Below, in pieces: positions 28,294 to 40,768 of a DNA stretch of 64,000 nt. The notes below the pieces were generated by a model. It was not told the origin of the DNA and searched no databases. It was given only the letters and a program-made list of their open reading frames with translations. Origin of the DNA: Escarpia spicata. Its lineage: Eukaryota > Annelida > Polychaeta > Sabellida > Siboglinidae. The position numbers were made by a program, and so were the translations under genes. How positions within the stretch are numbered: position 1 is the stretch's first letter; each line of letters opens with the position of its first letter. The stretch spans positions 62,618,994-62,682,993 of the forward strand of contig OZ023206.1 of assembly GCA_963995525.1 (NCBI GenBank), in the 5' to 3' direction.

Positions 28294-29550
28294 TTTGACA
28301 AGTACAGCGCCACAATTTAATGCGCTGAGTGGCTACTGGATATACTATGTTTGTAAGCAACTTTTCACATACTTCCACAGAAGGATTTCTAAACAAAACA
28401 AGTTATAGATGATGAGTTTGCCGTGTTCGCCGGCGGGAAGATTGGCTCTGCGGTGGTCACTTTCGAACGCCGATTGCAAGCATCAATACGAAAGTGACGA
28501 GCATAAAAAGACATTGAACGTCAAAACATAATTCTTGATTAAAGCCACAGGTCCATCTTTGGTCGATTTGTTTACATATAACTATGCACCGATGAAGTAA
28601 ATTTCAGCGAAATCGACCTGGAAACTCGACATTATTGCCTTATTTGGAGGGTGAAGCGGCGCGTAGGAAATGACAAGCCGAAACCAGCTTGTTGTTGCCA
28701 AGGTGACTCGGCACTCACGAGTTCCGTCAGGTATCATTACAACTACAATATAATCCCACAGTTCTATTTCAAAGTCTGCATATATACAAAAATGACGTAT
28801 GCGAAATTGAAATGTAATAAGAAATGTTAATGTACAAATACGTGTGAATACTATAATATAATTGGGAATAATGAGTGCTTGTAATCCGCCGATTTAGACT
28901 TTTAGTTTACAGCAATTCGTGCCGGCTATGTCTGAATACCGCAACGTCTACATCTACGAGTCTATGTTATCGACTTAGTTGATGGTGGGGGAAATAACCT
29001 TCAAAATAATTACAAAAATAAATGCCAGCTACCGTAGCCAGTATAACGTTATGCGAAATAATGTCGTCATATATTAGTCAACATTAGTCACAGTCCGGAC
29101 CAAGCCCTGTCAATCATGTATTGTAGGCATTTTCAATCACTGGATTGTATTAATTTAAAAGAAATAGTTAAATACAAATGTTATTGAAGTTGGACTGCTC
29201 AAATACTATAAAATGTAACCGCATTTAAATAAGTGACATTACAAGTATTTATTATTATTATTTATTTTGTGCACTTTCGCGTGGCAGACGTGATGTAGTT
29301 CGCGTCTGTTTCGCTTGTGCCATTCCGCACGAAATGTACCATCACAGTTCCTTTGTAGAAGTGGAATAAATAGATATATAAATACATCAACATATTTAAA
29401 TGAATAGATACATGTATAATTTAAATGTCCATATGATAAAAAATATATAAAATAATCGTTAAAAAGTCAGTAGAAATTGCACTAAAAAGTAATAAAAATG
29501 TAAATAAATAATTTAAAAAGGTCAATTCCATGGATTCATATGATGCTTTC
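28294..29550. other. AT-rich interval, no gene seen
   Basis: No coding signature was found. The only GC-richer part is near 28420-28480. Confidence 0.35.
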
Positions 29551-29700
29551 TTATTTTGAAATGGCCAGCCCCAATTGTCGCAACTGTTCACGGTCGAGTG
29601 CGCGCAGAGCGTCGACATCGGCATGGCAACGTAGCGTACGGCCTATGCGTCACAGGTCCGCGCTCAACGTTGTCGGCAGAGTCGTTCGCGGTCGACCCAT
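29551..29700 (-). pseudogene. Small GC-rich 50-codon frame with one internal stop
   Basis: The reverse frame from ATG 29700 (MGRPRTTLP) has TGA at 29652-29650, then continues with ALRALDREQLRQLGLAI to a TAA at 29553. Base composition differs sharply from the AT-rich surroundings. No family assigned; it may be a shared repeat or a relic exon. Confidence 0.25.
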
Positions 29701-30009
29701 TTTTGTCGTGACACCTGTGTCCACGGCGAAATAGTATTTAAATCCTAAAAAAATACTTTCTTTACGATGCAGTCAATAGCATACAACAAAACACTATATT
29801 CACATCTGATATAATTAGTTATTGGCATAGTAAGTAGGTTCTCATCAGTCAACTAAAGTTAATCACCATGTAGGCCTAATATTAATTTATGTGTCTGAAA
29901 TATTGTCTTGTAACAATGGACCCTGAATTGATGTTCCAGTTTTGGGGCGACAATTTAGCAAGCATGCTATGATACCAAGTGTTTTCCTAATATAGATTGC
30001 ATGACTGCA

Positions 30010-31600
30010 TTAGTAATAGAGGTGGTGTATGATTGATGTTGGATTATCAATGGAGGAAGCCCATGTTAAGAGATAGGGATTTTCCTTCAGACCGCGCCAA
30101 GCGCTTACGCGCCAATTATGCAAATGAAGTCTTTGGCGTGGTCTGAAGGAAGTGCAAATGACCAATCACGAGCGAGCTGGGCCTTGTGGGCGTGGTTAGT
30201 TATGCAAATGTGCTTGGAAAAGTAGTTCCGACCCCATGTTAAAGGATAGGCCATTTTTCACCCCATGTTAAAGGATAGCAGCTATTGTCGCAAAGGTATC
30301 CACTTTTTGGATTTTTATCCCATGTTAAAGCATAGGCCATTTTTCACCATGTTAAAGCATATGCCGTTTTATCGCAAAGTTATCCGACCACTTTTTGGAG
30401 TTTTATCCCATGTTAAAGCATAGGAGCTATTGTCGCAAAGGTATCCAACCACTTTTCGAATTTTCTCCATGTTAAAGCATAGGGAATTTTCACCCCATGT
30501 TAAAGCATAGGCCATTTTTATCCCATGTTAAAGCATAGGGATTTTTATCGCAAAGGTACGCGACCACTTTTTGACTAAAATAAAATATACCGAACACCAT
30601 TTGAATATGTCACACACGAGACTGCTTGGCCCGGAGGCCGAGGCTTCGCCAAGGGACCGAGCCGTTATTTGTTTGACTATGACATGTCGAAAATGTGGTG
30701 TTGTAATAAGGGGTAATGTGTAATAAAAGGGTTATAAATCCAGCGGAGACCGTTTTGTCTGAAGTAATATATACGAAATGTAGATTACATATAGGACTAT
30801 GTTACATCAGAGCCTATAGCCTCGTTTTTTCGAACAGAGTGACCATTTTGGAATTAGACCTTTGGTGTCTCTTATAAAACCCGTACTCGACACTGCAACA
30901 GGGCACAGAAAAGGCTTGTGCAAGCACGTGCACCCTGTACGACGTCATCAAACTGCTATGCGCAGTAATTTTGTACACGAAGTGAGTTGTTCAAGCAGAT
31001 AGTGCTTTGGTTAGACCTTGTATTGAACTTGCGCGTATGTAATGTAATCCCTTCATGTGACGTCAATTAAATAAGTAATTGCGCATGCGCAATAGTGGCT
31101 ATTCTTATATGTCGTAGGTTGTCGACCATTTGATTAGGTGTAGACCTCTCCTAGTCTATACATTTACAACTTTAACATAGGTCCAAACACGATAAAGCAT
31201 AGCCATAGGCATAGGCATAGAGGCTAAAGGCTATCTGGCCTACAGCGCATAACCACGGACAAACAACTTACAAACACTGACAAACAATTACAAACACTGA
31301 TATACAACTCAAAAACACTGACATACTATACCGAGTGAAAAATTTCCATGTTAACCGGTATAAACTGGTATAATTCAAGCCTCAAGGTTCTGTGTATTTG
31401 TCCCGCGTTAAGGCATAGGGAATTATACGAACTTATCTGCTAAAACATTCAAACTACCAGCTATCTGTGTAATATTTTGGTCAAACTGTTTGTCATGTAA
31501 CAGTATTTGTCAGAATATCATAGTACTTACCAACGGTCACAGTGGATATCCTGTTTGTAAACTGTTTTGAAGGTATATTCCCTGTTCAAGTCTCATCTAT
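30010..31600 (+). repeat. Left 1.6-kb inverted repeat of element 2
   Basis: It matches the reverse complement of 36921-38505 almost base for base, starting agtaatagaggtggtg. It includes a field of short direct repeats built on ccatgttaaagcatagg (30055-30545). 31601-31979 lies between arm and satellite, with repeated gtgtagttcagtacag phrases that also occur near 48170-48250. Confidence 0.85.
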
Positions 31601-31979
31601 TTAAATAAACACGCTATGCGCGATGCACAATGTCGACTCGGTGGCCTTGACACCAAAGAGCATATATCAATACAAGACGGCGCAGTGCTCGCTATCTACA
31701 TTGTTCGAGGAAAGTGAAGCGTATAGTCAGTTATGTATATGTGTAGTTCAGTACAGATAGGTTAACCACTTATGTCTGTGTGTAGTTCAGTACAGAGATG
31801 ATAGCCACTTATGTATCTGTATAGTTCAGTACAGATTGGTTAATCACTTATGTCTGTGTGTAGTTCAGTACAGAGACGTTAGTTAGTTATATATCTGTAT
31901 AAGACATACATATACATAGATACATACATTCTGGACTTCGTATCCTGTATGACATCATTAAACTGCTACGCCCAGTAAC

Positions 31980-33478
31980 AAGAGACGAGACTAGGGACGA
32001 GACAAGAGACGAGACAAGAACAAACGAAACAAGAGATATGTCACGAGACTTCGGATGACACATCACACGAGACTACGGATGTCACATCACACAAGATTAC
32101 GAATGACACATCACACGTTATGTCACGAGACGACGGATGTCACATCACACGAGACTTCGGATGACACATCACACGAGAGTACCGACGAGACAAGAGACGA
32201 GACTATGACCGAGATATGTCACGAGACTACGGATGACACATCACACGAGACTTCGGATGACACATCACACGAGAGTACCGACGAGACAAGAGACGAGACT
32301 ATGGCCGAGATACGTCACGAGACTACGGACGTCACATCACACAAGAGTACAAACGAAACAAGAGATATGTCACGAGACTTCGGATGACACATCACACGAG
32401 ACTACGGATGTCACATCACACGAGACTACGGATGATACATCACACGAGACTACCGATGACACATCACACGAGAGTATGGACGAGACAAGAGACGAGACAC
32501 TGGACAAGATTACAGATGACACATCACACGTTATGTCACGAGACTACGGATGTCACATCACACGAGACTACGGATGACACATCACACGAGAGTACAGACG
32601 AGACAAGAGACGAGACTATGTCCGAGATACGTCACGAGACTACGGATGACACATCACACGTGAATACGGACGAGACAAGAGATATGACACGAGACTACGG
32701 ATGACACATCACACGAGACTACGGATGACACATCACACGAGAGTACGGACGAGACATGAGACGAGACACTGGACAAGATTACGGATGACACATCACACGT
32801 TATGTCACGAGACTACGGATGACACATCACACGAGAGTACCGACGAGACAAGAGATGAGACTATGGCCGAGATACGTCACGAGACTACGGATGACACATC
32901 ACACGGGAGTACCGACGAGACAAGAGACGAGACTATGGCCGAGACACGTCACGAGACTACGGATGACACATCACACGTGAATACGGACGAGACAAGAGAT
33001 ATGCCACGAGACTACGGATGACACATCACACGAGACTACGGATAACACATCACACGAGAGTACGGACGAGACAAGAGACGAGACTATGACCGAAATATGT
33101 CACGAGACTACGGATGCCACATCACACGAGACTACGGATGAAACATCACACGAGAGTACCGACGAGACAAGAGACGAGACTATGACCGAGATATGTCACG
33201 AGACTACGGATGTCACATCACACGAGACTACGGATGACACATCACACGAGAGTACCGACGAGACAAGAGACGATACTATGACCGAGATATGTCACGAGAC
33301 TACGGATGACACATCACACGAGACTATGACCGAGATATGTCACGAGACTACGGATGTCACATCACACGAGACTACGGATGACACATCACACGAGAGTACC
33401 GACGAGACAAGAGACGATACTATGACCGAGATATGTCACGAGACTTCGGATGACACATCATACGAGAGTACCGACGAG
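31980..33478 (+). repeat. Satellite array, 24-bp-based higher-order repeat
   Basis: The base unit is about 24 bp (gatgacacatcacacgagac), encoding MTHHTRLR in one frame, with longer composite units adding gacgagacaagagac and gaccgagatatgtc. Frames of up to 134 codons are by-products because 24 is a multiple of 3. Confidence 0.9.
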
Positions 33479-33484
33479 ACAAGA

Positions 33485-33771
33485 TCTTGATCTTATTGAC
33501 TATTATTATTGACTTTAATCTTTCTAGAATTGGTAAATGTATTCATGATGTTGTTTTATTTGTAGTGTAATATTAATCATTTATTATTTAATTTATTTTC
33601 ATTTATTTAATTTACTATATTATTTATATTTTTATTGTTGTGAATTGTATATTTTATAAAAGCTGTAGGTAAATGTTGATGTAAGAATGTAGTGTGAGAT
33701 GGTCCATTGAAAATCACGATATAACGTGACATGGTCACCATCATAAAATAAAGCTTTTACTACTACTACTT
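33485..33771 (+). mobile_element. Truncated retroposon tail inserted in satellite
   Basis: A 287-bp AT-rich insertion ends with aataaagcttt and a (tac)n tail. ACAAGA flanks it at 33479-33484 and 33772-33777. This fits a 5'-truncated LINE or SINE insertion into the array. Confidence 0.6.
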
Positions 33772-33869
33772 ACAAGAGACGAAACTATGACCGAGATATG
33801 TCACGAGACTACGGATGGCACAACAGAATACACGGGTTACAGCGTCAAACACAACCACATTCAGACAAT

Positions 33870-34220
33870 TCGACGTGTTATCGCGTAAGATTCCGTCAAA
33901 AATATGGAATTCCAGGCAATTCGACGTGTTACCGCGTAAGATTTCGTCAAAAATATGGAATTCCAGGCAATTCGACGTGTTACCGCGTAAGATTCCGTCA
34001 AAAATATGGAATTCCAGGCAATTCGACGTGTTACCGCGTAAGATTCCGTCAAAAATATGGAATTCCAGGCAATTCGACGTGTTATCGCGCAAGATTCCGT
34101 CAAAAATATGGAATTCCAGGCAATTCGACGTGTTATCGCGTAAGATTCCATCAAAAATATGGAATTCCAGGCAATTCGACGTGTTACCGCGTAAATTTCC
34201 GTCAAAAAGATGGAATTCTA
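33870..34220 (+). repeat. 51-bp tandem repeat, about seven copies
   Basis: The unit begins caattcgacgtgttaccgcg and contains aaaatatggaattcc. 51 is divisible by 3 and the unit lacks stops in several frames, so long repetitive frames appear on both strands. It sits just upstream of the TATA box of the chimeric gene. Confidence 0.9.
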
Positions 34221-34241
34221 TCAGAATAGACGGTTTATCGG

Positions 34242-34248
34242 TATAAAA
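34242..34248 (+). promoter_or_regulatory. TATA box of the element-2 gene
   Basis: TATAAAA lies 82-88 bases upstream of ATG 34330, directly after the 51-bp array. Confidence 0.5.
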
Positions 34249-34329
34249 CGAGTTGTACAAACCAAACTTAGACCGACGTGTTCCAAGAGCCATTCCATTA
34301 TTTACATTTGAACAGTAAACACGTACATT

Positions 34330-35403
34330 ATGAGCTTATGGACTCATCTACCAGCTGCCAACAACCCTACACCAGTATCACGGGCGGCCTTCCAGTGCCC
34401 CGATTGCAAGAGACATTTCACACGGAAAGATAGCTGGAAACAACACATTGCCCACAAGCGCTGTAGGCCATCGACAAACACTACGACGACAAGCACTACA
34501 TTGTTCAATTCACTTGAACCGGCGCCTACTTCGACATCTGTGTCTTTGATCCCAGCAACAAACTCGTCATTCTCGTCTCCATCTCAGGCGCCTACTATGA
34601 CACATGTACCTACGGCTCCATCAACAAGCTCGAAATTCCCGTCTCCATCTCAGGAGACCGTGGAGTATACAAATAAGATGGCGCTGGTCGATCCACGTAT
34701 TTTAGAAAACATTCAACCACAACGTCCTTCTCCGGCTAATCCTATCGAAAGGGTCTTGCAACGACTCGACAATTAAATGCTAGACATATTAGAACGAAGC
34801 GATATATACGAGAGGGAAAAGGTTGTGTTGTATAACCAGGTATTGAGTCGGTACAACGATCTTTCCGACAAACGTATCCAAGAACCCGTGCGTGTGGTCA
34901 TCGAAAAAATCCCCAGTGAAGAGAAAAACAAAGTACAACCTGCTAACGAAAACGAAGTCGTCGAAAAGGAGTGTATCGAAAACGAAATCATCGACAGCGT
35001 GCCAAAAACTATAAAGCAGAAAGCACGAAGACTACTCGATAAAATGAAAGGGGCCGTAAGTTGGAACGGTCGTGGCGAGATGATGTACAGAAACAAGGCG
35101 GTACTCGGAAGTAACATCGTGGACCTTGTGAATGACGTGTTGAGAAAACGGAAGTCGTTTGAACCGGTGGGATGGGAAACCTTTGCTCGTGGTCTCAAGG
35201 ATGTCAACACGCCAATTGATTTAGTCGGGAACTCAGATCGTTGGATTTACATGCAGACAGCATCAGTGGACGATGACATATCAAAGGAAACCAGCATTCC
35301 GTTTGACAGTGGTCGTCGTCGGAATCGTAGACGACCTTCATCGTCGCGGCGCGCGCCTCATTCGGCGACACCTTTGCAAATCACACGTTGGGAACCTTAT
35401 TAG
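34330..35403 (+). pseudogene. C2H2 finger fused to MALVDPR-family protein, internal stop
   Basis: The frame from ATG 34330 starts with a C2H2 finger (FQCPDCKRHF...HIAHKRC), then a Ser/Thr/Pro linker of about 70 residues, then NKMALVDPRILE, the start of the family seen at 16139-16858. TAA at 34774-34776 interrupts it and ATG follows immediately; the same frame continues to TAG 35403 with the remaining domain (WNGRGEMMYRNKAVLGSN, VDLVNDVLRKR, PVGWETFARGL) and a basic tail. Either the gene is broken or two products are made. The finger resembles those in the polymerase and in exon 1 at 49487-50008. Confidence 0.65.
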
Positions 35404-36060
35404 CATTATCGATTTGGAATCTACAGGAACAGTGTTCAAGAGAGATCATATAGGAAATATTCAAATAAAATTGTGTTTATGCTACGGATGAGTGTGTTTG
35501 TTTTTTCGTTTTCATAGTCATCAAGACACCAATGTAATTAGTCAGAGTATTGTCATCTTCCGACCATGATAGATCTCTCCTCGTTGACACACTTCCGGAA
35601 ATATTGGAAGAGTAGAGTCCGCCATGACAGTCAAGTAACTTCCGGTGCGACGTTACTTCCGACGTAGCATCCCTAGTAGAGGCTGCCATAGCAAGCGAAT
35701 TTGAAAACTGCTATGATCGAAAACGACTATGTCAATAACATGTAAAGACAACCACCTGCCAGGACTTCATTCAAAGAGGTGACCATCATGGTTCCCAACG
35801 CCACTCAACGGATACCAATGTAATTAGTCAGAGTATTCCCATCTACCGACCATGTTAGATCTCTACTCGTTGACACACTTCCGGGAATATCGGAAGCATA
35901 GAGTCCGCCATGTCAGGTCGCCATGACATTCAAGTAACTTCCGGTGCGACGTCACTTCCGACGTGGCATCCCTAGTAGAGGCTGCCATGACAGTCAAGTA
36001 ACTTCCGGTACGACGTCACTTCCGACTTAACGCTACCTAGTGGATAATTGAAGTACAACG
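35404..36060. repeat. Non-coding with direct repeats
   Basis: A block beginning accaatgtaattagtcagag recurs at about 35529 and 35814, and the phrase aagtaacttccggt recurs near 35635, 35934 and 35998. No gene. Confidence 0.6.
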
Positions 36061-36119
36061 TCACATGATGGCGCCATCTAGCGGGTAAAATATATAATTA
36101 GGTTAGCTAGAGAAAAAAA

Positions 36120-36232
36120 AGTTGTGGTTAACCTCGCGAAAATTTAAACAACCACCAAAGTGGTTGTATACATTTTCTGTTTTTGTTTTTGTCCCACAGG
36201 GACAAAAACATTAAATTTTCGCGAATTCACAT
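36120..36232. repeat. Imperfect hairpin
   Basis: cgcgaaaatttaa near 36136 pairs with ttaaattttcgcg near 36212, and tttttgtccc pairs with gggacaaaaa inside it. It marks the start of the right satellite array. Confidence 0.6.
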
Positions 36233-36920
36233 GTGATGTGTCATCCGTAGTCTCGTGACGTATCTCGGCCATAGTCTCGTCTCTTGTCTCGTCGGTACTC
36301 TCGTGTGATGTGTCATCCGTAGTCTCGTGTGATGTGACATCCGTAGTCTCGTGACATAACGTGTGATGTGTCATCCGTAATCTTGTCCAGTGTCTCGTCT
36401 CTTGTCTCGTCCGTACTCTCGTGTGATGTGTCATCCGTAGTCTCGTGTGATGTGTCATCCGTAGTCTCGTGTGATGTGACATCCGTAGTGTCGTGTGATG
36501 TGTCATCCGAAGTCTCGTGACATATCTCTTGTTTCGTTTGTACTCTCGTGTGATGTGACATCCGTAGTCTCGTGTGATGTGTCATCTGAAGTCTCGTGAC
36601 ATATCTCTTGTTTCGTTTGTACTCTCGTGTGATGTGACATCCGTAGTCTCGTGTGATGTGTCATCCGAAGTCTCGTGACATATCTCTTGTTTCGTTTGTA
36701 CTCTCGTGTGATGTGACGTCCGTAGTCTCGTGACGTATCTCGGCCATAGTCTCGTCTCTTGTCTCGTCGGTACTCTCGTGTGATGTGTCATCCGAAGTCT
36801 CGTGTGATGTGTCATCCGTAGTCTCGTGACATATCTCGGTCATAGTCTCGTCTCTTGTCTCGTCGGTACTCTCGCGTGATGGGTCATCCGAAGTCTCGTG
36901 TGATGTGACATCCGTAGTCT
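36233..36920 (-). repeat. Right satellite array, inverted
   Basis: The same 24-bp-based repeat as 31980-33478 in reverse orientation, shorter. Confidence 0.9.
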
Positions 36921-38505
36921 AATAGATGAGACTTGAACAGGGAATATACCTTCAAAACAGTTTACAAACAGGATATCCACTGTGACCGTTGGTAAGTACT
37001 ATGATATTCTGACAAATACTGTTACATGACAAACAGTTTGACCAAAATATTACACATATAGCTGGTAGTTTGAATGTTTTAGCAGATAAGTTCGTATAAT
37101 TCCCTAAGCCTTAACGCGGGACAAATACACAGAACCTTGAAGCTTGAATTATACCAGTTTATACCGGTTAACAGGGACATTTTTAACTCGGTATAGTATG
37201 TCAGTGTTTTTGAGTTGTATATCAGTGTTTGTAAGTTGTTTGTCAGTGTTTGTAAGTTGTTTGTCCGTGGTTATGCGCTGTAGGCCAGATAGCCTTTAGC
37301 CTCTATGCCTATGCCTATGGCTATGCTTTATCGTGTTTGGACCTGTTAAAGTTGTAAATGTATAGACTAGGAGAGGCCTACACCTAATCAAATGGTCGAC
37401 AACCTACGACATATAAGAATAACCACTATTGCGCATGCGCAATTACTTATTTAATTGACGTCACATGAAGGGATTACATTACATACGCGCAAGTTCAATA
37501 CAAGGTCTAACCAAAGCACTATCTGCTTGAACAACTCACTTCGTGTACAAAATTACTGCGCATAGCAGTTTGATGACGTCGTACAGGGTGCGCGTGCTTG
37601 CACAAGCCTTTTCTTTGCCCTGTTGCAGTGTCGAGTACGGGTTTTATAAGAGACACCAAAGGTCTAATTCCAAAATGGTCACTCTGTTCGAAAAAACGAG
37701 GCTATAGGCTCTGATGTAACATAGTCCTATATGTAATCTACATTACTTCAGACAAAACGGTCTCCGCTGAATTTATAACCCTTTTATTACACATTACCCC
37801 TTATTACAACACCACATTTTCGACATGTCATAGTCAAACAAATAACGGCTCGGTCCCTTGGCGAAGCCTCGGCCTCCGGGCCAAGCAGTCTCGTGTGTGA
37901 CATATTCAAATGGTGTTCGGTATATGTTATTTTATTCAAAAAGTGGTCGCGTACCTTTGCGATAAAAATCCCTATGCTTTAACATGGGATAAAAATGGCC
38001 TATGCTTTAACATGGGGTGAAAATTCCCTATGCTTTAACATGGAGAAAATTCGAAAAGTGGTCGGATACCTTTGCGACAATAGCTCCTATGCTTTAACAT
38101 GGGATAAAACTCCAAAAAGTGGTCGGATACCTTTGCGATAAAACGGCATATGCTTTAACATGGTGAAAAATTGCCTATGCTTTAACATGGGATAAAAATC
38201 CAAAAAGTGGTTGGATACCTTTGCGACAATAGCTGCTATCCTTTAATATGGGGTGAAAAATGGCCTATCCTTTAACATGGGGTCGGAACTACTTTTCCAA
38301 GCACATTTGCATAACTAACCACGCCCACAAGGCCCAGCTCGCTCGTGATTGGTCATTTGCACTTCCTTCAGACCGCGACAAAGACCTCATTTGCATAATT
38401 GGCGCGTAAGCGCTTAGCGCGGTCTGAAGGAAAATCCCTATCTCTTAACATGGGCTTCCTCCATTAATAATCCAACATCAATCATACACCACCTCTATTA
38501 CTACT
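36921..38505 (-). repeat. Right 1.6-kb inverted repeat of element 2
   Basis: Inverted copy of 30010-31600. It ends ctattactact, followed by ACTGCA. Confidence 0.85.
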
Positions 38506-38511
38506 ACTGCA

Positions 38512-39293
38512 AACACCAATGTATGCTTTTAATAACAAGGACATTGTATATCATTTATTGACTTTTGAATGTAAGCCTAACAAGGAAAAAAGGAAATAAC
38601 GTCACAGGAAAATGCCACAAAGATTAATAAATATAATTTGTTTATTTACAAAACTCAAATGTTAAACACATTTGAGTGCACATGCATTTTGATCATGAAA
38701 ATTAAAGATAGCACACATATATCTACTAAAAAGAAAACGTTGAAAAAGTCACTTATAATAAATCGCACTTGTGCTTTAATTTTAATGAATATTTGCAAGA
38801 TTGTGTCATTTTGTTCATAATATATGACGGAAGTATCCAAACAACCATAATGCCTAATATTATGTGCAATGAAACTCATACTTGATGACGTTTTTAAAGG
38901 TGAAGAAAGAGCCCGTGCCAACACGTTTACGCTAGCTATTTTTTGATTGGCTAAACGTGGTATTCACTGCGGGATTGAAGCCTTCAACTCAGGATAGAAC
39001 ATGGCGTACCGGTATATTGGTAGGCTTAGTGTAAAGGCTTAGTGTCAAGGCTGTACATTTTTCGCGATGTTTTCGAGTATTCATTGTTTCGTGGTGAAGA
39101 AAAATAACCCAACAAGATACCATACTACAGTTTACAATTTTCCTGCGGACTGTTACATTTATTATTCATTCTCCTACGAAATGATCACTATGAGCCGGAC
39201 GGGATTTCCGACTCCAAATGCCGGGAAATCACTTCTCCGAGCATCTAGAAATCCCACACCCCCTGACCATCAGGGCGTCATAGGCCAAGTTCC
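38512..39293. other. Short interval, no clear gene
   Basis: AT-rich at first, then a GC-moderate part from 39067. A forward frame of 82 codons (39067-39315) with TGFPTPNAGKSLLRA could be an upstream exon of the interrupted gene at 39294-39640, but I do not recognise it. Confidence 0.3.
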
Positions 39294-39640
39294 GTGCGAC
39301 ACTTTGTCAATGTAGTAGTTAATACAGACTGTATTCTTGTTCCATTGAACATTCACCATGACCATGGGTATGCAAAGTTGCCATCGCAGTCCAGCATGTC
39401 TTCTCTGACTGACCTTGACAGTGACCATGGCAGTTCTGTCACTGTAGACGACCCTTCGGATGTTCCAGTCTCACTATCGCCATCTTCAGACGATTCTGTC
39501 TGCAACAATGAGGAGAGAAACATTGAAGCGAGTGATGCAGAATATGTTGTAGCAGATGACAGCGATATAATTGATGATGACTCAAGCGGTTCTTACACTA
39601 ATGGGAAAGAAAACAAGTTTGTCAGTTGTGAAAAAACATC
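39294..39640 (+). pseudogene. Transposase-derived gene, part 5' of element 3
   Basis: The frame encodes a Ser/Asp-rich region (SSLTDLDSDHGS, DDSDIIDDDSSG) and then ENKFVSCEKTS at the border of the Polinton. The same frame continues beyond the right end at 51576. This resembles the 'KFIVF-SCL' entry into the core of THAP/ISL3-like transposase-derived proteins. The start codon is uncertain. Confidence 0.4.
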
Positions 39641-40612
39641 AATAGCGCCACCTAGCAGAGTTTTTAGGGACTAAAATAGCGCCACCTAGCGGATTTTTGT
39701 GAACTAAATTCCCCTGGCGTGTATATAGTGAACTACAAGTCGTGCCACCTGACGGATAAGTTGTGAAATAAATGTTCAAGTACTGCCAAAATTGGTGCGT
39801 CTTATTTATGAAATTTGGCGCCCCTTGGTGGAAAGGTTACGAACTGAAAGAGAAGTACAAATAACTCCCCCTTACGGATGTCAGTGAACCAAATATCGAT
39901 AGTGCTTAAATTCGTGTCTCTTGTTTCTTTTTTCTCTTTTTACTATAAAAATAGGTCAACGACATCATTAAATAGGTCAGTGACGGCGTTAAATAGCCCA
40001 TTGCGCATGCGCATTGGTGTCTTTTCTGATATGTTATAGGTTGTGGACCATTTTTTTAGGTATAACGCCCTCCTAGCCTATACATTTACAACTTTAACAT
40101 AGGTCCAAACCTGACGAATCGGTAGAGAACTAGTAAAATAAGTCAAATTATGGCATCTCTGGTTACCATACAGATCTACGACCTTCCCATCACCCTGTTT
40201 GTAAATTTTTCCCTATCAATGTCTCTTATTACTAGCATACATCGACTGCTTCCTGTGTTAACAAAGACGTGTTTGTCAATTTTTGCGTACCTATGTATGG
40301 TATTAATGGCAGACGTGAAGTGATTCCTGAACATGTAACATTCTTTGAGACATTTTTATCAACAAAATCAAGGTCTCAGGACATGTTTGTTTGTTGCGAG
40401 CGTGAGCGAGCGCACCGTGTATGACGTCATTAAACTGCTATGCGCAGTAATTTTGTACGCGAGGTGAGTTGGTCAAACAGGTATTTCTTTGGTTAGCCAT
40501 TGTTTTGAGTTTTCGCTCTTGAATATAATCCCATTATGTGACATCATCAACAGTGACGTCATGGTATGCGCTGTAATTCTATACGCGAGGTGAGTTGGTT
40601 ATACAGGTAGTG
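39641..40612 (+). repeat. Left inverted repeat of element 3
   Basis: It matches the inverse of 50503-51575 with length differences. The outer part is made of diverged copies of a unit resembling gcgccacctagcggat plus gtgaactaaat. The inner part includes gcgcatgcgca and a region found also in element 2. Confidence 0.75.
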
Positions 40613-40768
40613 TGAAGAGATAATAGTAAGTTTCAATTTCTCATAGTGTTCAAATGGTATTCATAGCATTTTGTTAGAACATTTTCAAAAGCCTGATACA
40701 AAGAACATAATATTATATTTCTCTTATACATATCAGTTGACCATGCGCTCATCCCTTCACTGTTTCAG

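Larger units (their letters stand above)
30010..38505. mobile_element. Polinton-derived element 2 with giant inverted repeats
   Basis: It is bounded by ACTGCA at 30004-30009 and 38506-38511. The right terminus reads AGTAGTAATAG on the inverse strand and the left reads TTAGTAATAG, so the left end has a small change. Arms of about 1.6 kb are inverted copies and lead into oppositely oriented satellite arrays. The only hallmark gene left is the MALVDPR-family protein at 34330-35403. It shares internal repeat sequences with element 3 (gcgcatgcgca region, tacatttacaactttaacat). Without integrase or polymerase it could move only with help from another element. Confidence 0.72.

Noticed and set aside
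30055..30545. Regularly spaced short repeats suggesting a CRISPR array
   Set aside because: Irregular spacing, no cas genes, eukaryotic context; they are part of the inverted arm of element 2.
32055..33490. Long forward frames of MTHHTR-type repeats (and reverse ones at 36144-36843)
   Set aside because: The satellite unit is a multiple of 3 and lacks stops; no start context, no unique sequence.
33766..34293. Reverse 175-codon frame with repeated LEFHIFDGILR peptides
   Set aside because: It is one of several frames open through the 51-bp repeat on both strands.
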